Below, piece after piece: positions 5,834 through 14,313 of a stretch of DNA of 21,465 nt (position 1 is the first letter of the stretch; each line of letters opens with the position of its first letter). The position numbers and the translations under genes were made by a program. Source of the DNA: Butyricicoccus_A sp963601915 (lineage in GTDB: Bacteria; Bacillota; Clostridia; Oscillospirales; Butyricicoccaceae); contig CAVCGL010000030.1 of the NCBI GenBank assembly GCA_963601915.1, positions 1-21,465 of the forward strand, given 5' to 3'. A model generated the notes under the pieces. The model was not told where the DNA came from, ran no database searches, and saw nothing but the letters and a program-made list of their open reading frames with translations.

Positions 5834-7608
5834 TTTTACAAGCGCTTGCCTCCTATTATGATGTGTTGGCGCAGCAGGAAAAAGTAGGACGCCCGGGATG
5901 GGGAACAGCGAAAGTCATTGGCGCCCTTTGCTTGGACGAACAGGGAAATTTGATTGATATTCTCTCCTTAAAGACGGCAAATGCAAAAGGCAAGGAGGTT
6001 GCAACGGTAAGGGCTGTTCCTGAACAGGGAACTCGAGCAGTTAATATAAAACCTAATTTTTTGTGTGACCGTCCCGAATACTTATTGGGATTGAATACCA
6101 AACCAGATGATGGGGCCAAAAAAGAAGCCAACGAAAAAAGAGCAAAACGATGTTTTGATGCCGCGGCAGCTTTGCATTTGCAATTGCTCGATGGTGTAGA
6201 TTCTGTTGCAGCGAAAGCCGTTTTTGCATTCTTTACCAATTGGAATCCAAATGCAGAACACCCCATTCTTGCGGAACATGAGGACTTGCTGAAAGAAGCA
6301 GGAAGTTTTCTTTTTCGAATCAACGGAACGTTTGCGCAGGAAGATCCGGCGATTCGAGCGGCTTGGGAGAACTACCGTTCGCAGGACACACAAGATGGCG
6401 TCGTCATGCAGTGCGCTGTTACGGGACAAAAAGCGACGGCTGCTCGCCTGCATACACTGATTAAAGGCGTTCGCGGCGCACAGTCGAGCGGCGCGGCATT
6501 GGTCTCGTTTAATGCTTCTGCCTTTACATCGTATGGACAGAAGCAGAGCTATAATGCTCCTGTCAGTGAACAGGCTATGTTTGCATATACAACAGCACTC
6601 AATTATTTGTTATCCAGTGCAGAACATACGAGAATATTGGGAGACACAACGGTTGTTGCGTGGTCAGCAAATGGCGAACCGCAGTATACCAATGTAGGCT
6701 GGTATTGTCTGGGAGGTGATACGAAGGCTGCTGTTGACGATAAGATGTTGCAATCTATGTTTGAAGCCTTGTCTCATGGCAGACCGTATGCATTTGAAGA
6801 TGTTACTATTGATCCCGACGAGCCGTTTTATATTTTGGGACTCGCTCCGAATGCGGCGCGTTTGTCCGTGCGCTTTTTCTGGAAAAATACATTTGGACAC
6901 TTTATGAAAAATGTGCAGGCACATTACAACCGGCTTGAAATCGTAAAACCTGCACAGGATGAGAGAAAATACTTATCTGTAGGCTCTTTGTTGTATGAGA
7001 CAGCAAATAAAAAATCCAATGATAAATCGGCACCGCCGGTATTGGTTGGCGGACTGATGCGAGCGATTTTGAATGATACGCCGTATCCTGCGGCGCTGCA
7101 ATCGGCAGTTATGCTGCGGATTCGAGCAGAACGAAAGGTTTCACGCGGACAAGCAGCGCTGTTAAAGGCAATTCTGTTGAAAAATCCCGCACCGATAGAA
7201 GGAAAGGAGATATGTACTGTGGCATTAAATCAAGAGAGCACATACACACCATATGTGCTGGGACGGCTATTTTCTGTATTGGAGGCCATTCAGTCGGCGG
7301 CCAATAAGGGAGTGAATACGACAATTAAAGATCGCTTCTTTAACTCGGCAGCGGCAACACCGGCAATTATTTTTCCTCGTTTGACACAGCTGGCGCAGGC
7401 GCATTTGCGCAAGCTGAATGTGGCTCAGAAGATCTGGTATGAACAGCAGTTGGTTGCCCTGCATGAAAAGCTGCCGGAAGTATTGCCTGCGCGTCTGAGC
7501 TTGGCAGAACAGGAGAGTTTTTTCATCGGATATTATCATCAGACGCAAAAGCGTTTTGAAAAGAAAGAAAAGGCAGATAGCATGAAGGAGGAAGAAAACC
7601 ATGAGTGA
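5830..7608 (+). CDS. cas8c: Cas8c (Csd1), large subunit of type I-C Cascade
   Basis: A 592-residue large subunit that recognises the PAM and recruits Cas3. In I-C the small subunit Cas11c is usually made from an internal start in the 3' part of this gene; I could not fix that start with confidence. Family landmarks are ILQALASYYDVLA...GRPGWG at the N-terminus, AVTGQ (about residue 200), LIKGVRGAQSSGAALVSFNASAFTSYG, and the helical C-terminal third. The start is GTG at 5830 within GTGA, overlapping the cas5c stop, which suggests translational coupling. It overlaps cas7c by 8 nt. No frameshift is seen. Confidence 0.95.
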   Translation: MILQALASYYDVLAQQEKVGRPGWGTAKVIGALCLDEQGNLIDILSLKTANAKGKEVATVRAVPEQGTRAVNIKPNFLCDRPEYLLGLNTKPDDGAKKEANEKRAKRCFDAAAALHLQLLDGVDSVAAKAVFAFFTNWNPNAEHPILAEHEDLLKEAGSFLFRINGTFAQEDPAIRAAWENYRSQDTQDGVVMQCAVTGQKATAARLHTLIKGVRGAQSSGAALVSFNASAFTSYGQKQSYNAPVSEQAMFAYTTALNYLLSSAEHTRILGDTTVVAWSANGEPQYTNVGWYCLGGDTKAAVDDKMLQSMFEALSHGRPYAFEDVTIDPDEPFYILGLAPNAARLSVRFFWKNTFGHFMKNVQAHYNRLEIVKPAQDERKYLSVGSLLYETANKKSNDKSAPPVLVGGLMRAILNDTPYPAALQSAVMLRIRAERKVSRGQAALLKAILLKNPAPIEGKEICTVALNQESTYTPYVLGRLFSVLEAIQSAANKGVNTTIKDRFFNSAAATPAIIFPRLTQLAQAHLRKLNVAQKIWYEQQLVALHEKLPEVLPARLSLAEQESFFIGYYHQTQKRFEKKEKADSMKEEENHE

Positions 7609-8482
7609 AGTAATCAAGAATCGGTATGAGTTTGTTGTTTTGTTCGATGTAGAAAACGGCAATCCGAATGGTGATCCGGATGCCGGCAATCTGCCGCGCT
7701 TGGATCCGGAAACCGGTCTGGGTTTGGTAACAGATGTGTGCTTAAAGCGCAAGATTCGCAATTACGTGGAACTGGTCAAAGAGGATCAGGACGGATATAA
7801 GATTTATATCAAGGACGGTGTGCCGCTGAATCGCAGTGATGCGGAGGCACTTGACACTTTAAATATCACCAAGGAGAATATAAAGGATGCAAAAAATAAA
7901 AATGATGCAAAAATCCGCGACTTTATGTGTGAGCATTTTTATGACATCCGAACCTTTGGCGCTGTTATGACAACGTTCGTCAAGAACAAACTGAATTGCG
8001 GACAGGTACGGGGACCGGTACAGATTAGCTTTGCGCAGTCTATTGATCCGATTGTTCCGAACGAAATCACCATCACGCGAACGGCGATTACAACGGAAGC
8101 GGATGCGGCAGAGAAAACGACAGAGATGGGACGTAAGTCTATTGTTCCGTATGGTCTGTATCGCGCAGAGGGATTTGTTTCGGCAAATCTGGCACGCAAG
8201 ACAACAGGCTTTTCCGAAGATGACCTGAATCTGCTGTGGGAAGCGATTATCAATATGTTTGAACATGACCATTCTGCGGCGCGCGGAAAAATGGCGGTGC
8301 GCGAATTGATTGTATTCAAACATGCGACAGAACTCGGCAATACGCCGTCATATAAGCTGTTTGATGCCGTACATGTGGCGAAAAAGGAAGGCGTTGTCGC
8401 ACCGCGTTCGTACAGTGACTATACCGTCACGATTGACGAAGACAGCATTCCGGAAAGCGTAACCTGTACGCGAATGATCTGA
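7601..8482 (+). CDS. cas7c: Cas7c (Csd2), backbone subunit of type I-C Cascade
   Basis: A 293-residue RAMP protein that polymerises along the crRNA spacer to form the Cascade backbone and flips out every sixth base of the crRNA-DNA hybrid. It begins with the family signature RYEFVVLFDVENGNPNGDPD followed by TDVCLKRKIRNYV. FGAVMTTF, the GPVQISFAQSIDPI segment and GRKSIVPYGLYRAEGFVS also match the family. The ATG at 7601 follows AAGGAGG (7585-7591) with 9-nt spacing. Length is normal and intact. Confidence 0.96.
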   Translation: MSEVIKNRYEFVVLFDVENGNPNGDPDAGNLPRLDPETGLGLVTDVCLKRKIRNYVELVKEDQDGYKIYIKDGVPLNRSDAEALDTLNITKENIKDAKNKNDAKIRDFMCEHFYDIRTFGAVMTTFVKNKLNCGQVRGPVQISFAQSIDPIVPNEITITRTAITTEADAAEKTTEMGRKSIVPYGLYRAEGFVSANLARKTTGFSEDDLNLLWEAIINMFEHDHSAARGKMAVRELIVFKHATELGNTPSYKLFDAVHVAKKEGVVAPRSYSDYTVTIDEDSIPESVTCTRMI

Positions 8483-8486
8483 TGTT

Positions 8487-9022
8487 ATGTATCGAGAAGA
8501 AGAATATCTGATGTTGTCTGGTTTGCAGCACTTTGCATTTTGCCGTAGGCAGTGGGCACTTATCCATATTGAACAGCAATGGGAAGAAAATCTGCGAACG
8601 GTAGAAGGCGAATTGATGCATGAACGTTGCCACGATGAACAACAGACAGAAAAGCGCGGAAATCTGCTGATTGTACGCGGGATGCGTATTGCATCGCCCA
8701 CACTTGGCATTTCCGGCGCGTGCGATGTCGTGGAATTTCATACAGATTCCAATGGTATTTCTTTGTTTGGACGGAAGGTGCTTTGTTCTATGGAGAAACG
8801 GCACGTAGACAATCGGTTCTCTTTACAGAAGAACTGAGAAATACGGTGCGTGACATGCTGAAAGAAATGCACGACTATTTTTCGCGGGGATATACACCGA
8901 AGGTTAAACCGAGTAAATCCTGTCAGGCATGTTCGTTAAAAGAACTGTGTTTGCCGAAATTATATAAGAAACGTTCGGCGAAAGAATACCTGATGCAGCG
9001 GATTGGAGAAGAACAACCATGA
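8487..9022 (+). pseudogene. cas4: cas4, inactivated by an internal deletion and frameshift
   Basis: The N-terminal frame (8487-8837) matches Cas4 through about residue 96: FCRRQW with the first Fe-S Cys, the VEGELMHERCH segment, and GACDVVEF with an active-site Asp. At about 8774 it changes frame. The rest of Cas4 (TEGALFYGETARRQSVLFTEEL, then CQACSLKELC with three Fe-S cysteines) continues in another frame to the stop at 9022, which overlaps cas1 as ATGA. The two parts total about 178 residues against about 218 usual. The missing 40 or so include the expected VEYKRG catalytic strand and the QLCAQAMCLEEM helix. A deletion of about 120 nt (3n+1) at GTTTGGACGGAAGGTGC explains both loss and shift. 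Cas4 normally trims prespacers and checks their PAM, so this activity is probably gone. Confidence 0.88.
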
Positions 9023-10050
9023 AGAAATTACTCAATACGCTGTATATTTTGTCGGAGGACAGCTATTCCGCTTTGGACGGAGAGAATATTGTTATTTTAT
9101 CTGGCGAAAAAACAGTAGGACGCTATCCGCTGCACACCTTACAAAGCATTGTTTGTTTTAGTTATAAGGGCGCATCTCCTGCTCTCATGGGAAAATGTGC
9201 AAGAATGCAGATTGGCCTGAGTTTTTTCACACCCAATGGTCGGTTTCTTGCCAGAACGTGCGGAGAAAGTCAAGGAAACGTGCTGCTTCGGCGCACGCAG
9301 TATCGAATGGCAGACGAACCACATGAATTCTGTGAGCTGGCAAAAGCGTTTCTTATCGGAAAGATATATAATGCGCGATGGCAGCTGGAACGTGCAACGA
9401 GAGATCATCCGGATCGCGTAGATATAAAGCGACTAAAAGACACCTCTGCTTTTTTGTTGCAGAGCATTCAAAACATAACAGAATGCTCTGATATGGAACA
9501 AATTCGCGGATATGAAGGCGAAGCTGCACAAAAGTATTTTGGCGTTCTGGACGAACTGATTTTACAGAACCGTTCTGTGTTTTCCTTTTCCGGCAGATCG
9601 CGTCGTCCGCCGCTCGATCCGATAAACGCAATGTTATCCTTTGTATATACATTGCTCGCCAATTCTTGTGCTTCGGCTTTAGAGGGCGTCGGCTTAGATT
9701 CATATGTTGGCTTTTTGCATCGTGATAGGCCGGGCAGAACCTCTTTGGCATTGGATTTAATGGAAGAGTTAAGAGCTGTTTTTGCCGATCGTTTGGTCAT
9801 TACTTTGATTAACACACGGAAGATCAATGCCAAACATTTCGAGACGAGAGAAAATGGCGCAGTGTATCTCAATGATATGGGACGTAAAATTGTCTTGCAG
9901 GCATGGCAGGAAAGAAAACAAGAGAAAATTCGTCATCCATTTTTAGAGGAATCCATTCCGTGGGGTCTTGTACCGCACGTACAAGCGTTATTGCTGGCTC
10001 GATTTTTACGCGGAGATATAGATGGATATCCGCCGTTCTTATGGAAGTAA
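9019..10050 (+). CDS. cas1: Cas1, spacer integrase
   Basis: A 343-residue integrase that with Cas2 inserts new spacers at the leader end. Catalytic residues are visible: the Glu in YEGEAA (about 166), H234 in VGFLHRDRPGR, and D246 in LALDLMEE. The N-terminal beta domain has NTLYILSEDSYSALDGENIVI, typical of the I-C Cas1 branch. The start at 9019 overlaps the end of the cas4 remnant (ATGA), so translational coupling to the original cas4 frame has been lost upstream. cas2 follows after 14 nt. The gene is intact. Confidence 0.96.
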   Translation: MKKLLNTLYILSEDSYSALDGENIVILSGEKTVGRYPLHTLQSIVCFSYKGASPALMGKCARMQIGLSFFTPNGRFLARTCGESQGNVLLRRTQYRMADEPHEFCELAKAFLIGKIYNARWQLERATRDHPDRVDIKRLKDTSAFLLQSIQNITECSDMEQIRGYEGEAAQKYFGVLDELILQNRSVFSFSGRSRRPPLDPINAMLSFVYTLLANSCASALEGVGLDSYVGFLHRDRPGRTSLALDLMEELRAVFADRLVITLINTRKINAKHFETRENGAVYLNDMGRKIVLQAWQERKQEKIRHPFLEESIPWGLVPHVQALLLARFLRGDIDGYPPFLWK

Positions 10051-10064
10051 GTTGGTGATTTATT

Positions 10065-10355
10065 ATGCTGGTATTGATTACATATGATGTAAATACAGAA
10101 GATGCCGCCGGAAGAACTCGCTTGAGAAAAGTTGCAAAACAATGTGTGAATTACGGTCAACGCGTTCAAAATTCTGTATTTGAATGCATGTTAGATGCTG
10201 CGCAATGTAAAAAGCTCATTCATTGCTTGTGCGGCTTGATTGACGAGGAAAAAGATAGTCTGCGTGTCTATTATCTGGGAAATCGTTATCAGAATAAAGT
10301 TGAACATTTTGGCGCCAAACCGGGATACGAAGCGGAAGGAGTGTTAATGATCTAG
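10065..10355 (+). CDS. cas2: Cas2, adaptation complex protein
   Basis: A 96-residue protein with a ferredoxin-like fold that bridges two Cas1 dimers and sets spacer length. MLVLITYDV carries the conserved Asp at residue 8; RLRKVAKQCVNYGQRVQNSVFEC is the typical middle, and LRVYYLGN the last strand. It is the last gene of the operon; its stop touches the conserved leader inverted repeat. The ribosome binding site is weak (AAGTTGGTGA), so coupling to cas1 is plausible. Confidence 0.95.
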   Translation: MLVLITYDVNTEDAAGRTRLRKVAKQCVNYGQRVQNSVFECMLDAAQCKKLIHCLCGLIDEEKDSLRVYYLGNRYQNKVEHFGAKPGYEAEGVLMI

Positions 10356-10526
10356 GTGCGAAATAAGATGGCTCACAAAAAGCCTCGGAGCTTCGCACCG
10401 CCAATTTGAGCTATTTTGATTTTCATTTGAAAAAAGATGAATGAAAAAGAAGTCAAATGAGCGAAAATGTGGTATACTATATATGTTTTATACAGTGAGA
10501 CATGAGAAATTTTGTCATGTTTTGCT
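10356..10526 (+). promoter_or_regulatory. CRISPR leader
   Basis: 171 bp, AT-rich, between cas2 and the first repeat. GGTGCGAA (10355-10362) pairs with TTCGCACC (10392-10399), an inverted repeat commonly seen after cas2 in I-C loci. A second inverted repeat ACATGA/TCATGT (10500-10520) lies just before the first repeat, where integration proteins act. No gene is seen here. Confidence 0.8.
10470..10478 (+). promoter_or_regulatory. Pre-crRNA promoter, extended -10
   Basis: TGGTATACT is an extended -10, about 50 bp before repeat 1. The -35 region is poor. Transcription would begin near 10485. Confidence 0.6.
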
Positions 10527-13451
10527 GTCGCACCCCGCGAGGGGTGCGTGGATTGAAATCGGACGAGCCATGCATCGAGCGGATCGAGAGGAGTCGCACC
10601 CCGCGAGGGGTGCGTGGATTGAAATACCGCCTCCTGAGCCAACTTGCTCAGAGTGTCTACGTCGCACCCCGCGAGGGGTGCGTGGATTGAAATCGTCATT
10701 ACCGTATCTGATGTAGGTGTATCCCTCGGTCGCACCCCGCGAGGGGTGCGTGGATTGAAATGCATGGTTAAGACCGCCGCGCAGACGGCTCTTGCGTGTC
10801 GCACCCCGCGAGGGGTGCGTGGATTGAAATTGGACGGCAGAACCTTGCGGAATCAAGGAGCTGGTCGCACCCCGCGAGGGGTGCGTGGATTGAAATGATT
10901 CATACAAGCAGAAAGAAGCGGAAAAGGCGGCGTCGCACCCCGCGAGGGGTGCGTGGATTGAAATGTGCGAAAAAAGTGCACAAAAAGTAGTGTACTCGGT
11001 CGCACCCCGCGAGGGGTGCGTGGATTGAAATCTGCTTTTTGTTATACTTAAATCAAGAAAAGAACGTCGCACCCCGCGAGGGGTGCGTGGATTGAAATAA
11101 GTGCTGCGCTGATCGCTCTTACCGTGCAATCGTCGCACCCCGCGAGGGGTGCGTGGATTGAAATTACCGCTGTGCAGAATATGCAGGGTCAGAACACGTC
11201 GCACCCCGCGAGGGGTGCGTGGATTGAAATCTGCCGCGTCTGCCAACTGCTGCTGCGTCAACCCTGTCGCACCCCGCGAGGGGTGCGTGGATTGAAATCC
11301 GCTTGCTGTAATAGTCTCCATACAGCTCCTGCGTCGCACCCCGCGAGGGGTGCGTGGATTGAAATGCAAAAGTTGCAGATGCAAAGGAAAAATGTGAGAG
11401 TCGCACCCCGCGAGGGGTGCGTGGATTGAAATTGCTCGATGCTCTGTGCAGTCAGCGCATCCAGAAGTCGCACCCCGCGAGGGGTGCGTGGATTGAAATA
11501 CTTCACATTCTAAATCATGCATTTTTGCATCAGTCGCACCCCGCGAGGGGTGCGTGGATTGAAATGGTTCGGCTATGGTTACATCAATCTCCACGCAACG
11601 TCGCACCCCGCGAGGGGTGCGTGGATTGAAATAACAGATCATATACCCAATTGAGTACAAATTGCAGCGTCGCACCCCGCGAGGGGTGCGTGGATTGAAA
11701 TGACGCTTGCATTAACGAGGCTTAGATCGGCAGCCGTCGCACCCCGCGAGGGGTGCGTGGATTGAAATACGCTATCTAAGATAACCGGAACCGAGCAAGC
11801 ACAAGTCGCACCCCGCGAGGGGTGCGTGGATTGAAATGCTGTGTTAAACAGAGTCGGGCTGTCCAGCAGAGTCGCACCCCGCGAGGGGTGCGTGGATTGA
11901 AATTTTTGTCACATATTCGCTCAAGTCCGGCATCGGGTCGCACCCCGCGAGGGGTGCGTGGATTGAAATCGCGCAACCTCTGATGGAGATGACAAGCAGA
12001 CACCGTCGCACCCCGCGAGGGGTGCGTGGATTGAAATGAGCTGGATTGCCTGAGATGTAACATTGTCTAATGTCGCACCCCGCGAGGGGTGCGTGGATTG
12101 AAATATTCCTCATTTATAACTCAGACATTGCAGAGCGGCGTCGCACCCCGCGAGGGGTGCGTGGATTGAAATACACCTGTACCTTTCGGCTGTATGTCTA
12201 CCGTCAGTCGCACCCCGCGAGGGGTGCGTGGATTGAAATTTGTTACTGTTGGTGGACATTACGCTTCCACCATGTCGCACCCCGCGAGGGGTGCGTGGAT
12301 TGAAATTGTCATCCAAGTTGCCGACCGCAAAAGAATTCAAAGTCGCACCCCGCGAGGGGTGCGTGGATTGAAATCGGCGGAGCTATCGACCTGCCGAATG
12401 TAAAAAACGTCGCACCCCGCGAGGGGTGCGTGGATTGAAATTTTCGCGGCATAAGCCTTTGCAGCTGCCGCCATGCGTCGCACCCCGCGAGGGGTGCGTG
12501 GATTGAAATGCTGAATTGCATGAATATAATCATTCAAGCACGGGTCGCACCCCGCGAGGGGTGCGTGGATTGAAATTGTTGACGGAACTTATATTAAACG
12601 GATCGAAAAAGTCGCACCCCGCGAGGGGTGCGTGGATTGAAATTTGTTTTGACCTGTGCGGGATGATGTCAAACGCCTGTCGCACCCCGCGAGGGGTGCG
12701 TGGATTGAAATGTCATCGGTCATCTGCACAGCGGTGTCGTAGCCGGTCGCACCCCGCGAGGGGTGCGTGGATTGAAATTTAAACTGCCAAAATGGTATAG
12801 TCAATCTCCGTAAGTCGCACCCCGCGAGGGGTGCGTGGATTGAAATCATAAAGTGCGCTTTTGTAATATCCATCACCACAGTCGCACCCCGCGAGGGGTG
12901 CGTGGATTGAAATGTACGCGGGATATTGATATATTCCATCGTTAAAAGTCGCACCCCGCATGGGGTGCGTGGATTGAAATGCCAGGCTTATCCGATTTAC
13001 CAGACAGCTGTGCAGTCAGTCGCACCCCGCATGGGGTGCGTGGATTGAAATGCGGACGATACCGCCGAATGGGGCGAGCTTTCCGGTCGCACCCCGCATG
13101 GGGTGCGTGGATTGAAATAACCCCGCAACAACACCAGCGTTTGCCAGCACCTGGTCGCACCCCGCATGGGGTGCGTGGATTGAAATGATCACCTCCAGTG
13201 TTAATACCTCAAACTCCGGCGTCGCACCCCGCATGGGGTGCGTGGATTGAAATTTTAAGCAGCTGACAACCTATGTCCGGCAGGGCGTCGCACCCCGCAT
13301 GGGGTGCGTGGATTGAAATACGGTAGAGCGCAGCGTCAAGACTACACTATTGGTCGCACCCCGAATGGGGTGCGTGGATTGAAATCGAGCACAGTGTATG
13401 GAATTGCTGGAACAGCAGCATCGCACTCCTCGCGGGTGCGTGGATTGAAAT
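10527..13451 (+). CRISPR. Type I-C CRISPR array, 44 repeats and 43 spacers
   Basis: The 33-nt repeat starts GTCGC, forms an 8-bp stem CGCACCCC/GGGGTGCG with a GCGA loop, and ends with the 11-nt handle TGGATTGAAAT. Repeats 1-36 (10527 to 12913) are identical. Repeats 37-42 carry GCAT in the loop, repeat 43 (13353-13385) carries GAAT, and repeat 44 (13420-13451) is 32 nt and degenerate. Spacers are 33-36 nt except spacer 37 (12981-13018, 38 nt). I see no duplicated spacers and no spacer matching elsewhere in this window. The leader is on the cas2 side, so transcription is plus strand and the oldest spacers lie near 13.4 kb. Many spacers read as plausible peptide on one strand, as expected for phage coding DNA. 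Confidence 0.99.
12948..13385 (+). repeat. Trailer-side block of variant CRISPR repeats
   Basis: Repeats 37-42 (starting 12948, 13019, 13086, 13154, 13221, 13287) all have loop GCAT instead of GCGA; repeat 43 (13353) has GAAT. Stem and handle are unchanged. The switch is abrupt between repeats 36 and 37. Confidence 0.95.
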
Positions 13452-13475
13452 TTTAAGTCGCATTTCCTCATCCTC

Positions 13476-13763
13476 CTACAGCCAATCTCCAAACCATCTT
13501 TTGAACTGTACGGATTCCGTGACATTTTTCATTTTCGGCTTGACAGGAGAACCGGCATCGCGTATACTAGCTATATAGCCATTACGTGCTTGTGCGGACG
13601 TCTTGGGCATTGTGACCCTTGCTCTCCGTAACAGCGTAGTGGCTTTTTCTTTGTCCCAATAGAACAGAGACGTTTCACCATTTGCATAATCGTCCAGCAC
13701 ATCAGCCAGCAGACGAGTGACTGCATTCTTTCTGCCGTGTATGCTGGTTACGGCGTTGCTGTC
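13476..13763 (-). pseudogene. Fragment of a phage-type gene between two degenerate repeats
   Basis: The minus strand is open from 13763 to a TAG at 13478-13476. It reads SNAVTSIHGRKNAVTRLLADVL, DDYANGETSLFYWDKEKA, then RDAGSPVK and a QFKRWFGDW terminus. From memory, segments like NAVTSIHGRKN and FKRWFGDW occur in large polyvalent or head-associated proteins of phages and conjugative elements. No start is present (the only candidate is an internal GTG at 13700), so it is a 3' fragment. After the stop a ribosome-site-like AGGAGG and ATG follow on the minus strand, as if the next phage gene began there. The piece fills the 312-bp gap between repeat 44 (ends 13451) and the isolated repeat at 13764. 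Family naming needs a protein search. Confidence 0.6.
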
Positions 13764-13795
13764 GTCACACCCCTCGCGGGTGCGTGGATTGCAAT
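13764..13795 (+). repeat. Isolated degenerate CRISPR repeat
   Basis: A 32-nt repeat relic sharing TCGCGGGTGCGTGGATTG with repeat 44 and the same one-base shortening. It ends GCAAT instead of GAAAT. It is 312 bp beyond the array and in the same orientation, so it marks a former trailer end. Confidence 0.9.
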
Positions 13796-13831
13796 CGGAT
13801 AAACGGATATGCTATACTAAGTGAAGTATAG
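13789..13831 (+). promoter_or_regulatory. Promoter of the 13855-15482 operon with dyad operator
   Basis: -35 TTGCAA (13789-13794) lies inside the degenerate repeat. An 18-bp spacer leads to extended -10 TGCTATACT (13810-13818). An inverted repeat CTATACT-N6-AGTATAG (13812-13831) covers the -10 and start site, a likely repressor site. Confidence 0.65.
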
Positions 13832-13854
13832 AAGAAAATAAAGAGGATTATACG

Positions 13855-14313
13855 ATGGAGACTTTGGAACAGTCTAGAGATGCTTTGTTAGGCGTACTCA
13901 TAGGACTTTCTCACGCCTGCACCAACAATCCCAAAACAGAGAACACGGACCGTATCTATGTAGATGGGCTGCAATGCGCAGCACAAGAAACCGATATACC
14001 GACAATTCAAGAACAGACAAAAAAGACATCTGAGGAGAAACATGCTGTTGCACCGGGCTGCGCGTTTTGTCAGGCGCGCTGCGGGAATACCGATGATTAC
14101 GATATGGTCTGCCTGTGGCAAGCGATTCCAGCGGTGCGCGATGCAAAAGAACGATTGCTGCGTGCGCTGCAGCAGCTGGCGTTGAAAACTGATGCAGAAC
14201 ACGTATCGGAACAGACAGCGGGATTGTTGCAAAGAGGTCTGTTTGCCTTAAAAGAAGACTGGGAACCAGAACGATACGATGAAATAACACGACAAATAGG
14301 AGGAAGAGTATGA
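13855..14313 (+). CDS. Small Cys-cluster protein of unknown function
   Basis: A 152-residue soluble protein I do not recognise. It has a helical N-terminus (LLGVLIGLSHACTNNP), then a CxxCxxxC cluster (C69, C72, C76, in CAFCQARCGNTDDYD) that could bind an Fe-S centre or zinc, then a helical C-terminal half. The ATG at 13855 follows AAGAGG (13841-13846). The stop overlaps the start of the alcohol dehydrogenase as ATGA, so the two are translationally coupled and probably act together, for example in redox or iron handling. Function is inference only. Confidence 0.8.
   Translation: METLEQSRDALLGVLIGLSHACTNNPKTENTDRIYVDGLQCAAQETDIPTIQEQTKKTSEEKHAVAPGCAFCQARCGNTDDYDMVCLWQAIPAVRDAKERLLRALQQLALKTDAEHVSEQTAGLLQRGLFALKEDWEPERYDEITRQIGGRV

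Noticed and set aside
7267..7761. 164-residue minus-strand open frame across the cas8c/cas7c junction
   Set aside because: Antisense to two intact genes with overlapping coding sequence; no supporting signal.
10515..11675. Long minus-strand open frame across the CRISPR array
   Set aside because: It is the repeat translated again and again (FQSTHPSRGAT, NPRTPRGVR), an artefact of a 33-nt repeat with spacers. The same holds for all open frames between 10441 and 13525 except the phage-like fragment.
13764..13854. Repeat relic at 13764 as a second crRNA-like regulatory RNA
   Set aside because: The sequence after it is a promoter with dyad and a ribosome site, not a pseudo-spacer plus terminator, and I found no PAM-flanked match for it in the window.
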